Positions 34,337-43,246 are shown, counted from the stretch's first letter. The stretch: DNA of 51,513 nucleotides from Acidimicrobiaceae bacterium (GCA_947505655.1 CANNMD010000003.1:1-51513); one strand, 5' to 3'. The notes: generated by a model from the letters alone, not told the origin. Numbers and translations: made by a program.

Positions 34337-35734
34337 TCGGTCGAGTGTTCGTAGCCACAGGTTGCGTTTGCCGGTGGCGTCTTCGCGGTTGAGCGACCAG
34401 CGGGTTGCCTGAATTCCTGCGAAGCGAAATGGCTCGGGCGGAAACGGCAGTGGTTTGTCTTTGACGAAAGCCGTTTGCGTGGCCTTGCTGCGCTTGCCGT
34501 CGAGCAGGTCGAGCGTAACTTCGGCGCCAAAGCGAGTAGCAGCTACACCGAGGCCTGTGTAGCCAAGTGCGTAGACGACTCTGCCGCCCATCGCCCCGCC
34601 GAAGAACACACAAAAACGACTGCACGTGTCGATGACGCCACCCCATGCATGGCTGAACTTCACGCCCTCGAGCTGCGGGAATGTCGTGAAGAAATGCTTC
34701 GACAACTTGGCCCATGTTTCGGGACGGCTCTCGAGCTCAGAGTCGATCTTGCCGCGCCAGTAATAGATCACGTCGTAGCCGCCCCACAAAATGCGGTTGT
34801 CTTCGGTGAGTCGGTAGTAGTGGAACTGGTTCGAGATGTCGCTGAGTCCTTGACGGTTGGTCCAGCCAATGTCGGCCAACTGCGCGGGCGTAAGCGGTTC
34901 GGTAACCATGCAATAGTCGTAGACCGGAACCATGTAATGGTTCAGCCGCTTGAGCAGTGGCTTGAACGCGTTTGTTGCCAGTGCAACTTTGCCAGCGCGC
35001 ACTGCGCCGAGCGGCGTGCGCACGATGACACCCACGCCGTCTTTGTCGATAGAGATCGCTTTGGTGTCCTCGTAGATGGTGACACCAAGCGACTCGGCTG
35101 CTGCCTTGAGCCCCCACACAAGTCGGGCAGGGTCGATGATCGCCGCGCGGTCCTTGCGCCACAGGCCACCCGTGTAGGTAGGGGAGTTGACCTCGCCACG
35201 CATTGCTGCGCCGTCGAGCAGCTCTACTTTTTGACCCAGCGAGCGGAGTTGTTGGTAATCGTCGCGGAGTTCATCGAAGTATGACTCGCTGTGCGACGTA
35301 GTGGCGACGTCGATGACGCCGGTGCGCTCGTAGTCGCAGTCGATGTTGTACCGCTTGATGGCGGCTTCGATTTCGTTGAGGTTCTGCAGGCCAAGTTCTT
35401 CGAGCACATCGAGTTCGTCGGGAAAGCGAGCCTGGCCATTGGCGATGCCATGAGTGAGGCTGCTCTCCATGAATCCGCCATTGCGTCCGCTGGCGGCAGA
35501 GCCGATCTCATGCGCATCAATCAGGATCACGTTGCGCGATGGGTCGCGCTCTTTGGCGATGATGGCTGTCCAGAGGCCCGCATAGCCGCCGCCGACGATG
35601 CACAGGTCGCAGCTGACCGTGCGCACGAGGGTGACGTTTGAGTCGGGTTCATCGACGTCTTCGTACCAATAGGGATACGGATCAGCGTCGGCAATTGCGT
35701 CGAGATGGAACTCGTCGATCGCATCGTCGTCCAT
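34313..35734 (-). CDS. FAD-dependent oxidoreductase (DAO family, PuuB-like)
   Basis: A 473-residue flavoprotein of the D-amino-acid-oxidase fold. The dinucleotide motif CDLCIVGGGYAGLWTA begins near residue 41. Then come the FAD-contacting GSAASGRNGGFMESSLTHG, a central substrate domain, and the C-terminal ALGYTGLGVAATRFGAEV loop. The pattern is like gamma-glutamylputrescine oxidase and related amine oxidases, so a secondary amine or amino acid is the likely substrate. ATG 35734 is used, and the open frame beyond it overlaps the SDR gene antisense. It is divergent from the SDR gene over 55 bases. Confidence 0.88.
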   Translation of the reverse strand: MDDDAIDEFHLDAIADADPYPYWYEDVDEPDSNVTLVRTVSCDLCIVGGGYAGLWTAIIAKERDPSRNVILIDAHEIGSAASGRNGGFMESSLTHGIANGQARFPDELDVLEELGLQNLNEIEAAIKRYNIDCDYERTGVIDVATTSHSESYFDELRDDYQQLRSLGQKVELLDGAAMRGEVNSPTYTGGLWRKDRAAIIDPARLVWGLKAAAESLGVTIYEDTKAISIDKDGVGVIVRTPLGAVRAGKVALATNAFKPLLKRLNHYMVPVYDYCMVTEPLTPAQLADIGWTNRQGLSDISNQFHYYRLTEDNRILWGGYDVIYYWRGKIDSELESRPETWAKLSKHFFTTFPQLEGVKFSHAWGGVIDTCSRFCVFFGGAMGGRVVYALGYTGLGVAATRFGAEVTLDLLDGKRSKATQTAFVKDKPLPFPPEPFRFAGIQATRWSLNREDATGKRNLWLRTLDRSGLGFDS

Positions 35735-35789
35735 GGTTACACCACCTTGTGGCTGACACCCTAGTAGGTCGCAGACTACGGTCGTCCGC

Positions 35790-36536
35790 ATGGACATGGG
35801 CATTGCGGGTAAACGAGCGGCTGTGGCCGGTGGCTCATCCGGATTGGGTTTGGCCACCGCCAAGGCATTGGCTGCCGAGGGCGCACAGGTAGTCATTTGT
35901 GGGCGCGATGCGGGCCGCCTCGAGGCTGCTGCGCTTGCGGTGGGCCATGGCTGTATTCCTGTGGTGTGCGATGTGGGCTCGGCCGAGGGCGGCGCGGCGT
36001 TCGTGGAAGCAGCGATCAACGCTCTCGGTGGCGTCGACATCTTGGTTGCCAACGCAGGTGGCCCGCCGCCAGGAACATTTGCGTCTACTCCGATCGACCT
36101 CTACCAGGTCGGCCTCGACCTCAATCTGCTCAGCGTTGTCGGTATGTGCAAAGCCGCAATACCCGCAATGCAAGAACGCAAGTGGGGCCGTGTTATCGCC
36201 ATTACGTCGGTAGCGGTTCGTCAACCCATGGCGAATCTGATCCTGTCGAACACTGCGAGGTCTGGCGTCACCGGATTCTTGAAGACAGTCGCGCGTGAAG
36301 TCGCTCACGATGGCGTCACCGTCAACACGGTGCAGCCGGGGATGCACCTCACCGGCCGCATCACTCAGCTCTACGGAGCCGCTCCCGATGCGTCGGCAAT
36401 GGGCATCCCTGCTGGGGTTATGGGGGACCCCGACGACTTCGGCCATGTGGTCACGTTTTTGTGCAGCGACCACGCGAAGTTCGTCACTGGCGTGCAGATG
36501 CACGTAGACGGCGGCGCCTATGGTGGTCTGCTGTGA
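35790..36536 (+). CDS. SDR-family oxidoreductase lacking the Tyr-Lys pair
   Basis: A 248-residue short-chain dehydrogenase fold. The cofactor loop AGGSSGLGLATA (13-24) and the NAG motif (88-90, VANAGGP) are intact, and Ser140 occupies the catalytic Ser position. The expected YxxxK, 13 residues later, is replaced by Ser153-Asn-Thr-Ala-Arg157. The C-terminal GGAYGG is normal. It may bind NAD(P) but use a changed chemistry or be non-catalytic; a sub-branch of 3-oxoacyl-reductase-like SDRs shares this change. Its stop overlaps the next start (GTGA), so it is tied to the Dabb protein. Confidence 0.87.
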   Translation: MDMGIAGKRAAVAGGSSGLGLATAKALAAEGAQVVICGRDAGRLEAAALAVGHGCIPVVCDVGSAEGGAAFVEAAINALGGVDILVANAGGPPPGTFASTPIDLYQVGLDLNLLSVVGMCKAAIPAMQERKWGRVIAITSVAVRQPMANLILSNTARSGVTGFLKTVAREVAHDGVTVNTVQPGMHLTGRITQLYGAAPDASAMGIPAGVMGDPDDFGHVVTFLCSDHAKFVTGVQMHVDGGAYGGLL

Positions 36537-36829
36537 TCACCCATGTCGTTTCATTCCGTTGGAAGCCAGAGACCACCGCCGAGCAGATCGCGCTGATCAA
36601 GCAGGCACTCGACACGCTGCCAGCGGCCATTGCCGACATCGTGTCGTACCAGTGCGGCCCCGATGTCGGTGCTCACGGTCCCGCCAACTTCGACTTCGCA
36701 ATCGTGGCCACGTTCGAGAACATCGACGGATGGCGAACCTACGACGCCCATCCCGAGCATGATCGCGTGCGCTCAGAAACCGTGCGACCATGGATCGCCG
36801 AGCGCGCTGCGGTTCAGTTCGAGAGCTAA
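36533..36829 (+). CDS. Stress-responsive A/B barrel (Dabb) domain protein
   Basis: A 98-residue ferredoxin-like barrel protein. The Dabb features are the starting strand VITHVVSFRWKPETTAEQI, the middle FDFAIVATFENIDGWRTYDAHPEHDRV, and a C-terminal helix. Such dimeric barrels are found as small enzymes or as partners in polyketide and catabolic pathways. The GTG start overlaps the SDR stop, and the longer upstream frame is a shadow inside the SDR gene. Co-translation suggests a shared, unknown pathway. Confidence 0.87.
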   Translation: MITHVVSFRWKPETTAEQIALIKQALDTLPAAIADIVSYQCGPDVGAHGPANFDFAIVATFENIDGWRTYDAHPEHDRVRSETVRPWIAERAAVQFES

Positions 36830-36908
36830 TTGGTAGTTGTTCGGCGCGCACTCTGGGTTCATACTGAACGTAGAGACCGATCTCGCGATCGGCAGTGTGG
36901 AGGTTGTT

Positions 36909-37556
36909 GTGAGCAATGGCCCAGTTTCTCGAAGCGCACGACGGTCTTTGCTGTCGTCGATGGTGCTGTTGGCGTTCGGATGGGCTGCGGCCGGATGCGG
37001 TTCGTCATCCACGCCGGTGAGTTCGGTCGCTGCATCGACCACATCGAGCGTGCCGGGCGCTTCTACCGTGCCGGATACATCGACCACGCTGCCCGCGTTT
37101 GTTGGTGGATCCATCGAGCCTGTGATGGTGCCAGCCTCGGGGTGCTGTGCAGCCGGCCCCGCAGTGCTGCTGCGCACTCAAAGCATTGAGCAGCGCGGCG
37201 ATTACTACCGCATCGTGTTCGGATTCTCGGCGCCTGTGACCAACTATCACGTGCGATACGTGCCCCTGCCGGTACGCCAAGATCCTTCAGATCAGGTGGT
37301 CGAACTGCAGGGCGACAACGCCATCCAGATCAGCATCGGTGCTACTGGTCTCGACCAGTCACAAAACCCTCCGGTGCAGACTTATGAGGGTTCGCAGCGG
37401 ATTGTGGTGGGCACTGGCGCAGTGCGCGAACTGGTTCAGATCGGTGATTTTGAGGCCGTGATGAACTGGGTCATTGGTGTGCAGGGCACTCCGGAGTTTC
37501 GTGTGTCCGTAGAGCAGAACCCGTCGCAACTTATTGTTGAGATTGCAGCGGTTTGA
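36909..37556 (+). CDS. Lipoprotein with AMIN-like domain
   Basis: A 215-residue predicted lipoprotein. The N-terminus SRSARRSLLSSMVLLAFGWAAAGC ends in a lipobox Cys, followed by a Ser/Thr-rich linker and an AMIN-like beta domain (YYRIVFGFSAPVTNYHVRYV, NAIQISIGATGL, FEAVMNWVIGVQG, FRVSVEQNPSQLIVEIA). AMIN-type domains bind cell-wall components. GTG 36909 is chosen because GGAGG precedes it by 6-7 bases and the signal peptide begins there; an ATG at 36837 would add a non-signal leader. It overlaps the convergent PIN-like gene by 26 bases. Confidence 0.8.
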   Translation: MSNGPVSRSARRSLLSSMVLLAFGWAAAGCGSSSTPVSSVAASTTSSVPGASTVPDTSTTLPAFVGGSIEPVMVPASGCCAAGPAVLLRTQSIEQRGDYYRIVFGFSAPVTNYHVRYVPLPVRQDPSDQVVELQGDNAIQISIGATGLDQSQNPPVQTYEGSQRIVVGTGAVRELVQIGDFEAVMNWVIGVQGTPEFRVSVEQNPSQLIVEIAAV

Positions 37557-37917
37557 TGATCTCAAGATCGAGCGCATCGAATTGATCGCCCAGCGTGGCG
37601 ACAGCAGTGATTTTCTCGGCGGCGATGATCACAAGTGACAGCGCTGTTTCGGGTGTGAACAACGCATCGACCTTGCGGGCGGCTGATCGATGTTGGCGAG
37701 CGACGTGTGCGACCACGAGTGCAGAGAAACTGGCTCGTCGGGTTGCCTTATCGAACTGATCGAGATCGGTGGAGAGAGCAAACAGCCTGTCGGTACCTGC
37801 CACGTACGTCTTGAGCAGCTCGGCATAGAGGGCCGCGCCTTGTTGGTGCTGCATGTTGTGCGGATCGGCGATTGCCGTGATGAGTTCGCCGCTGAGCAAG
37901 ACCTTGCGCACGCTCAT
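37531..37917 (-). CDS. Small PIN-like protein of unknown function
   Basis: A 128-residue soluble protein beginning MSVRKVLLSGELITAIADP and ending ITAVATLGDQFDALDLEIIKP. The pattern of a short N-terminal strand, a helical middle rich in Ala/Arg, and a C-terminal VATLGDQFDALD resembles PIN-domain ribonucleases, but the usual first acidic pair is weak. No antitoxin partner precedes it. The ATG overlaps the stop of the PAP2-like gene (ATGA); the longer open frame is a shadow of that gene. Confidence 0.5.
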   Translation of the reverse strand: MSVRKVLLSGELITAIADPHNMQHQQGAALYAELLKTYVAGTDRLFALSTDLDQFDKATRRASFSALVVAHVARQHRSAARKVDALFTPETALSLVIIAAEKITAVATLGDQFDALDLEIIKPLQSQQ

Positions 37918-38954
37918 GCTGGGGTCCCGAGCGAGAGCGAGAGTGTGGCCAGTGCGCGAGCGGCGCGGACGCGACGTTGGCGACGTTCGAACCACCCCCA
38001 GAATAGAAACGATGCGCCGACGATGGTCCAACCAGCGAGGGCGTCGATGACGTAGTGCTCGCCGAAGTACACCAGTGATGCCGCCATGATGAGCGGGAAC
38101 GTGAGCACGAGAGCTTTCAGCCATTTAGGTTTGATGAGCGGCAGGAAGAACGCTGGCACAAAGAGAGCGAAGCTCGCGTGTAGCGATGGCATGGCCGCAA
38201 TGGCGTTGCCCCAATCGAGTGCCGTGTTCCATTTGTTCACAAAACCCTTGAGGCCCATCGAACTGAATCCGCGCCCGGTGTGGCGAGCGAGGTGCGCAAG
38301 GATGTTGTAGCCACGTTTTGGGTCGGCTGCCATCCACGGCGGCACCGTAGGTAACAGCACGAACATTGTGCACGCCACGAACAACAGGGTGGCAAAGCGC
38401 TTCATGAACCGGGCCCACTCGCGATGGCTGATGACCCAGAGCGCGGCGAGGGCGATGACCGGGAAAATGAAGTGCGAGAAATATGTTGCAGATGCAACTT
38501 TGTCGTACCAGCGAATGCTGTGGGCCTCGTAAAAATGGCGCTGCATCCACACGTTTGGATCGGTTCCAAAGAACAGAAACCGGTCGATGTTGCGCGGCGC
38601 TTCTACTTGCAGCGGGAAGCCAGCGCGGTCGGCGCCGCCGCGGGTTTGTTCGTAGGCCAACCACATCACGCAGTAGCACAACACGTCGAATACCAGCCAG
38701 GCCCATCGCCGCAGTGGTCGGCCAAGGTGGCCGATGGCGATGAAAAGGCCCACGGAAATCGCCACAGAAATGCGGTCGATGATGAGGCCCTTGGAAACGA
38801 ACCACCAGATGTAGCCAATTACGTAGAGGCCCATGCCGATGCGGCGCACGAGACGCCAATGATCTGACGGAACCACCGAGGTGACTGAGATGCGTGCTGG
38901 TGCTGGCAACGATTCGGCCGCAAGCGCGGCGGTATCAGCGTTGGTCTCGGGCAC
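37914..38954 (-). CDS. PAP2/Aur1-like integral membrane phosphatase or transferase
   Basis: A 346-residue membrane protein with about six hydrophobic helices. The PAP2-type catalytic signature is present as AAMPSLHASFALFVPAFF (Ser-His at 257-259) and LVYFGEHYVIDALAGW (His300, Asp304). A loop with FFGTDPNVWMQRHFYEAHS resembles inositol-phosphotransferases of the Aur1/AUR1-like group. It probably acts on a lipid-linked phosphate at the outer face of the membrane; substrate unknown. It is co-translated with the small PIN-like gene. Upstream is a 57-base gap after coxM. Confidence 0.85.
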   Translation of the reverse strand: MPETNADTAALAAESLPAPARISVTSVVPSDHWRLVRRIGMGLYVIGYIWWFVSKGLIIDRISVAISVGLFIAIGHLGRPLRRWAWLVFDVLCYCVMWLAYEQTRGGADRAGFPLQVEAPRNIDRFLFFGTDPNVWMQRHFYEAHSIRWYDKVASATYFSHFIFPVIALAALWVISHREWARFMKRFATLLFVACTMFVLLPTVPPWMAADPKRGYNILAHLARHTGRGFSSMGLKGFVNKWNTALDWGNAIAAMPSLHASFALFVPAFFLPLIKPKWLKALVLTFPLIMAASLVYFGEHYVIDALAGWTIVGASFLFWGWFERRQRRVRAARALATLSLSLGTPA

Positions 38955-39011
38955 GGCCGGTAACCCTAGCTATTGCCGCGCCGCCTGACGCGTGCGCGGT
39001 GAGACTTGGAG

Positions 39012-39833
39012 TCAGGACGATGCGTCGAGAGCGCGGCGTACCAGAACCTCGGCGAGGTGCGTGCGGTACTCAACGCTGGCGTTGTTGTCGGCCTGAGGGT
39101 CGGCGTCGGCCGAGGCAAGCTTGGCCGCATCGGCGACGCTCGCGCCTTGGGCGATGGCAGTCGACACGCTGGTAGCCAGAACAGGCGTGGAACCCATGTT
39201 CACCAACGCAACACCCGATTCGCTGCCGCGGCGCCATGCGGCGACGCCAACAATGGCCCAGTCTTGAGCGCGACGGTTGAACTTCTGGAAGTTCCAGCCG
39301 GCGCCGTTCATCTTGGGCACACGGATCTCGGTGAGGATCTCGTCGGCGGCCAGCGCTGACTCGAGGAAGCCGAGGTAAAAGTCGGCGGCAGCAATTTCGC
39401 GTGTGCCGTTGGGGCCTTGCACCACGTAGGTGGCTCCGAGGGCCAGCGTGGTGGCAGGAAGATCTGAAGCCGGATCGGCGTGAGCAATGCTGCCGCCGAT
39501 GGTGCCGCGGTGGCGCACCTGAGCGTCGCCCACATGTGAGGCCGCATGAGCCAGCAACGGAACGTGCTCGGCGAGCATGGCCGACGTCTCGACGTCCATG
39601 TGGCGGGTGAGGGCGCCGATGGCGATGTGGTTGCCGGCATCGCGGATGTACGACAGGTCGGTGATGCGGCCAATGTCGATGAGCATCGTTGGCTGAGCCA
39701 AGCGGAGCTTCATCAACGGAAGCAACGAGTGGCCGCCGGCCAAGAACTTGGCGTCGTCGCCGTATTCGCTGACGAGAGCAATTGCTTCGGCAGCCGAGCT
39801 CGCACGCTTGTAATCGAATGCTGCAGGAATCAT
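39012..39833 (-). CDS. coxM: CO dehydrogenase-type medium (FAD-binding) subunit
   Basis: A 273-residue FAD subunit of a molybdenum hydroxylase of the CO dehydrogenase family. The FAD loops FLAGGHSLLPLMKLRLAQP and RHRGTIGGSIAHADPASDLP are clear, followed by the C-terminal CO_deh_flav_C part. It passes electrons from the Fe-S subunit to FAD. The start is ATG 39833, overlapping the coxS stop (TGATG). The long frame continuing upstream is antisense-like read-through of coxS and is rejected. No large subunit gene follows or precedes it; the next gene downstream is PAP2-like. Confidence 0.9.
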   Translation of the reverse strand: MIPAAFDYKRASSAAEAIALVSEYGDDAKFLAGGHSLLPLMKLRLAQPTMLIDIGRITDLSYIRDAGNHIAIGALTRHMDVETSAMLAEHVPLLAHAASHVGDAQVRHRGTIGGSIAHADPASDLPATTLALGATYVVQGPNGTREIAAADFYLGFLESALAADEILTEIRVPKMNGAGWNFQKFNRRAQDWAIVGVAAWRRGSESGVALVNMGSTPVLATSVSTAIAQGASVADAAKLASADADPQADNNASVEYRTHLAEVLVRRALDASS

Positions 39834-40309
39834 CACTTGCTCCCAGAAACAGCTGCTGCGCTGGCGCAAGCAAGCACTGACTTGACGATGTTGTGGTAAC
39901 CCGTGCAGCGGCACAGGTTGCCCTCGAGACCGAGACGAACTTGTTCTTCGGTTGGGTTGGGGTTTTCGTTCAGCAAGCTGATCGAGGCCATCACCATGCC
40001 GGGGGTGCAATAGCCACACTGCAGACCGTGGTTCTCCATGAACGCGGTTTGCATTGGGTGCATCACGCCATCGACTTCGAGACTCTCGATGGTGGCGACC
40101 TGCTGGCCGTCGGCCTGCACGGCCAACACGGTGCAACTCTTCACAGCTTCGCCGTTGAGGTGCAAGGTGCAGGCGCCACACGATGAGGTGTCGCAACCAA
40201 CGTTGGTGCCCGTGAGCCCGAGCTGCTCGCGTACGTAATGGACCAACAGGGTCCGCGGCTCGACATCGCTGTCGTGAGTGGTGCCGTTCACTGTGACGCT
40301 GATCTGCAC
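39833..40309 (-). CDS. coxS: CO dehydrogenase-type small (2x[2Fe-2S]) subunit
   Basis: A 158-residue iron-sulfur subunit. The plant-type ferredoxin cluster uses Cys39, 44, 47 and 59 ([16 protein letters not shown]...C). The helical-domain cluster uses Cys98, 101, 133 and 135 (CGYCTPG and CRCTGY). I use GTG 40309, preceded by a good AGGGGAT site; ATG 40375 would add 22 unconserved residues. It is coupled to coxM. The order S-M without L is unusual, since characterised operons are M-S-L or S-L-M. Confidence 0.92.
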   Translation of the reverse strand: MQISVTVNGTTHDSDVEPRTLLVHYVREQLGLTGTNVGCDTSSCGACTLHLNGEAVKSCTVLAVQADGQQVATIESLEVDGVMHPMQTAFMENHGLQCGYCTPGMVMASISLLNENPNPTEEQVRLGLEGNLCRCTGYHNIVKSVLACASAAAVSGSK

Positions 40310-40473
40310 GATGCAATCCCCTTCGATGGGTGGCTGAGTTCTTCCACGAGCGGTCAGCTCGTTGACGTGTGACATTCTGCCTCATGGCAATGGGTGAGGG
40401 CGATACGACCTCACAAGTTTGACGAAATCTACGCCAGACAGCGGGAATTGGGCCGCGAATCCAGCCGTTTACG

Positions 40474-41316
40474 TTAGGCGTCGAGTTTGTTGAGGCCGCG
40501 CCGAGCGAAGATGACCGCGGCTACCGAAAGCCCGACGATCGCGATCAGACCACCCCATGTGTCGTGCCAAGTGACTCCGGGGCCAACGGTGTGGCCGTTC
40601 ACGGTGTGGTTCACGAAACCTTGGCGTGACATCCGCAAGATGTTGGTGATCGGGTTGAGGCTGGCAACGCCGTGCAACCATCCGGTCATCACGCTCAGCG
40701 GAGCCTGAGCCGTGGACAAGAACATCGAGATGAACAGCCCCAACTGCATGATGGCCGCGCCGCGCATGTCTTGAAAGATGAACGCGAGTCCAAGCCCCCA
40801 GCCGGTGGCGACAGTGGCGATGCCCATTGCCCCGCCGAACAGCATGACCATGCCGAGCACGCCGCCCGTGAGCCGTGCGCCGAGGGCGAAACCCACGCCA
40901 GCGACCACCACGGCCACGAACAACGATCGGAACCATGCCGCGTACATTGGGCCGAGAATGAGCGAGTTTCGTGGCGCCGGCGACATGCGCAAACGATCGA
41001 AGAACCCAGTCTCGAGATCGCGAATCAGGCTGAACCCGAGACCGACTCCGGCGAAGGCCGAACCCATCAGCACGCCCAGAGGCATGAACCAGTTGATCGA
41101 GCGATCGGTGGGAAATCCAGGGACGTGGGTAATCGCGAAGAACGTGCCGCTGAAGGCCACGCTCTGAAAAATGGGCATCAACATTGCTGGGAAGAACGCT
41201 GATGGCAACCGTGTGATGGTGCGCAGGCCGCGCATCATCAAGCCCGATGCGGCACGCGACGTGGTGGCGCGAGTTGCGGGCGCGTGAGCGAAGGTGGAGG
41301 TGGAGGTGGAGGTCAT
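40474..41316 (-). CDS. ABC-2 type export permease 2 (DrrB-like)
   Basis: A 280-residue membrane protein with six predicted helices and the ABC-2 pattern IRDLETGFFDRLRMSPAPRNSLILGPM followed by a C-terminal VASLNPITNILRMSRQGF segment. Its N-terminus starts with a Thr-Ser repeat encoded by three copies of a GGTGGA hexamer. ATG 41316 overlaps the upstream permease stop (ATGA). The long open frame that continues over the other two transporter genes is not coding. It would pair with permease 1. Confidence 0.88.
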   Translation of the reverse strand: MTSTSTSTFAHAPATRATTSRAASGLMMRGLRTITRLPSAFFPAMLMPIFQSVAFSGTFFAITHVPGFPTDRSINWFMPLGVLMGSAFAGVGLGFSLIRDLETGFFDRLRMSPAPRNSLILGPMYAAWFRSLFVAVVVAGVGFALGARLTGGVLGMVMLFGGAMGIATVATGWGLGLAFIFQDMRGAAIMQLGLFISMFLSTAQAPLSVMTGWLHGVASLNPITNILRMSRQGFVNHTVNGHTVGPGVTWHDTWGGLIAIVGLSVAAVIFARRGLNKLDA

Positions 41317-42140
41317 ACCGCACGCAACCGTCGGCGTAGGGCGAGCAACGCAAGTGGTATCGACGCAAATCCGATGCCTACGGGGATGAGCAACGATTTC
41401 AGCACTGCATCGAACGACCATCCGGTGATGACCAAATCGCGCATGCCTTCGTAGAGGTGCGAGAGCGGGTTGTAGTTGGCGATGGTGCGGTAGATGCCCT
41501 GCATGGTTTCTCGAGGGAAGAATGCCGACGAGAAGAACATGCTGACGAACAGCAATGGAAAGACTCCTTGCACGGCCTCGGCAGATCCGGTGCGAAGCGC
41601 CATCGCCGCCATGAAGCCGCCGATGCTGAGCCCGATGAGGCCGCCCGCCAATGTGATCACCGCAATGCCCGCTGGTCCGGAGCGAATGTTGACTCCGAAC
41701 GGGATCATCACGAGCGTGAAGAACAGCGCCTCGACTGAGCCGAACAATGCATTGCCAGCGAGTCGACCGATGAGGATGCTGACGCGGCTGGTGGGCGATG
41801 CGAGCAGTCGATCGAAGAAACCGGTCTCGATGTCTACGGCGAGCGCCGCGCCCCCGGTGACAGAGCCGAAGATGACTCCTTGTAACACGCTGGCAGCCAA
41901 GGTGAGCGCGAGAAACGAATCGACCTTCGGGAAGCCGGGCAGCTGCGTGGCGCGATTGAACGACGACGCGCCGAGCGCGGCGAAGAACAACGGAAAGATC
42001 AACGAGGGAATAATCAGTGCGGGTTGGCGCACGATGGCGATGATGCTGCGCTTCGACATCGCCATCGTCTGAGCCCATGCGTGGCTTGTTTCGGCGGAAT
42101 GCGCGAACTCGGTCCGCGTTGCGATTGTGCCGGTACTCAC
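41313..42140 (-). CDS. ABC-2 type export permease 1 (DrrB-like)
   Basis: A 275-residue membrane protein of the same family as the next gene. It shares the segment DIETGFFDRLLASPTSRVSILIGRLAGNALFG and the C-terminal YNPLSHLYEGMRDLVI block, but the overall sequences are well diverged, indicating an old duplication. It overlaps the ATPase gene upstream and permease 2 downstream, each by ATGA. The three genes make a complete exporter with two different permeases. Confidence 0.88.
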   Translation of the reverse strand: MSTGTIATRTEFAHSAETSHAWAQTMAMSKRSIIAIVRQPALIIPSLIFPLFFAALGASSFNRATQLPGFPKVDSFLALTLAASVLQGVIFGSVTGGAALAVDIETGFFDRLLASPTSRVSILIGRLAGNALFGSVEALFFTLVMIPFGVNIRSGPAGIAVITLAGGLIGLSIGGFMAAMALRTGSAEAVQGVFPLLFVSMFFSSAFFPRETMQGIYRTIANYNPLSHLYEGMRDLVITGWSFDAVLKSLLIPVGIGFASIPLALLALRRRLRAV

Positions 42141-43201
42141 GCGGACTCGCTGGCCGATTCGTTGGCTCCGCGTTTGCGGCCACGCTTGCCGGTGCCGCCC
42201 TCAGCGCCTTGGGCCTGCGGAAGTCCGGATGCCGACGCTGCGCCTTCGAGGCGGTAGCCGGTGGCTTCGGCGAAGACATCGTCAAGGCTTGGCTCGTTGA
42301 GCGCAAGGTGCTGCACCTGCATGCCGGAGTCGTCGAGCGATCGCACCACGGCTGGCACTGCTTCGGCTCCGGCGCTGAGGCCGACGCCAAGCGAGCCTTC
42401 GGCTGTGGGTCGGAGTTCGCCAAACGAGCGCAGCACTTCGCGAGCCTGATCGAGTTGGCCCGCTGGCACGGTGATGACCAACGTGGGGGCGCCCACTTGA
42501 GCCTTGAGTTCGCGTGGCTCGCCTTGGCGGACGATTTTTCCATGGTCGATAATCGCAATGCGGTCGGCCAGTTGATCGGCTTCTTCGAGGTACTGGGTGG
42601 TGAGCAGCACGGTGGTGCCCTCGGCGTTGAGCCGGCGCACTTCTTCCCACAATGCGAGCCGGCTCATCGGGTCGAGGCCGGTAGTGGGTTCGTCGAGGAA
42701 CAGCACCGTGGGCTGATGAATCAACGAGAGCGCGAGATCGAGACGACGGCGCATGCCGCCCGAGTAGGTGCCGACGCGACGGTCGGCTGCGCCCGTGAGG
42801 CCCACCCTCTCAAGTAGTTCGCGGCTGCGGTCGCGCACCTTTGCTTTGGGGATGCCGTAGAGCACGGCTTGCAACGCGAGCAGTTCGTGGCCGGTCATCA
42901 ACGGGTCGATCGCTGCGTCTTGCAATGCAACGCCGATGCGGCGGCGCACTTGATCGGCTTCTTTCACAACATCGAAACCGGCAACGCGGGCAACGCCTGC
43001 GGTTGGCCGCAAAAGGGTGGTGAGCATGCGCACGGTGGTGCTCTTGCCTGCGCCATTTGGTCCAAGGAAGCCAAAGACTTCGCCGGCGTTCACTTGCAGA
43101 TCGACGCCATCAACGGCTTTGACATCGCCGAAGTGACGCACCAAGCCTTCGGCGTAAATGGGAGAGTCATTGTTCGCGTTGGTTCCAGACATCACCGCCA
43201 T
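42137..43201 (-). CDS. ABC exporter ATP-binding protein (DrrA family)
   Basis: A 354-residue ATPase. Walker A GPNGAGKS is at about 47-54, the signature is YSGGMRRRLDLALSL, Walker B is TVLFLDEPTTGLDP, and the H-loop reads TTQYLEEADQLADR. The DrrA C-terminal domain is followed by a low-complexity tail GKRGRKRGANESASESA. DrrAB systems export hydrophobic compounds or lipids; the substrate here is unknown. Two ATG starts lie at 43201 and 43192. It is separated from the osmoprotectant genes by a strong hairpin. Confidence 0.92.
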   Translation of the reverse strand: MAVMSGTNANNDSPIYAEGLVRHFGDVKAVDGVDLQVNAGEVFGFLGPNGAGKSTTVRMLTTLLRPTAGVARVAGFDVVKEADQVRRRIGVALQDAAIDPLMTGHELLALQAVLYGIPKAKVRDRSRELLERVGLTGAADRRVGTYSGGMRRRLDLALSLIHQPTVLFLDEPTTGLDPMSRLALWEEVRRLNAEGTTVLLTTQYLEEADQLADRIAIIDHGKIVRQGEPRELKAQVGAPTLVITVPAGQLDQAREVLRSFGELRPTAEGSLGVGLSAGAEAVPAVVRSLDDSGMQVQHLALNEPSLDDVFAEATGYRLEGAASASGLPQAQGAEGGTGKRGRKRGANESASESA

Positions 43202-43246
43202 TTTGCCTCATGCTGCAGTTGCTTCTCACAATTGACCCCAGACGCG

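Noticed and set aside
37531-37917. PIN toxin of a toxin-antitoxin pair
   Set aside because: No antitoxin gene precedes it, its start overlaps a PAP2-like membrane gene, and the acidic catalytic set is incomplete.
39834-40385. Longer version of coxM starting upstream of ATG 39833
   Set aside because: It reads coxS in the wrong frame, and the FAD-subunit N-terminus [13 protein letters not shown] starts exactly at the coxS overlap.
41290-41316. GGTGGA hexamer repeat just after the permease 2 start codon (Thr-Ser repeat)
   Set aside because: A six-base unit cannot cause frameshift phase variation, and similar Thr/Ser tails are common at membrane-protein N-termini.
41317-42558. Upstream continuation of the exporter permease 2 frame to 694 codons
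   Set aside because: The extension runs through the other permease and ATPase genes in another frame; homology starts at ATG 41316 with an ATGA overlap.
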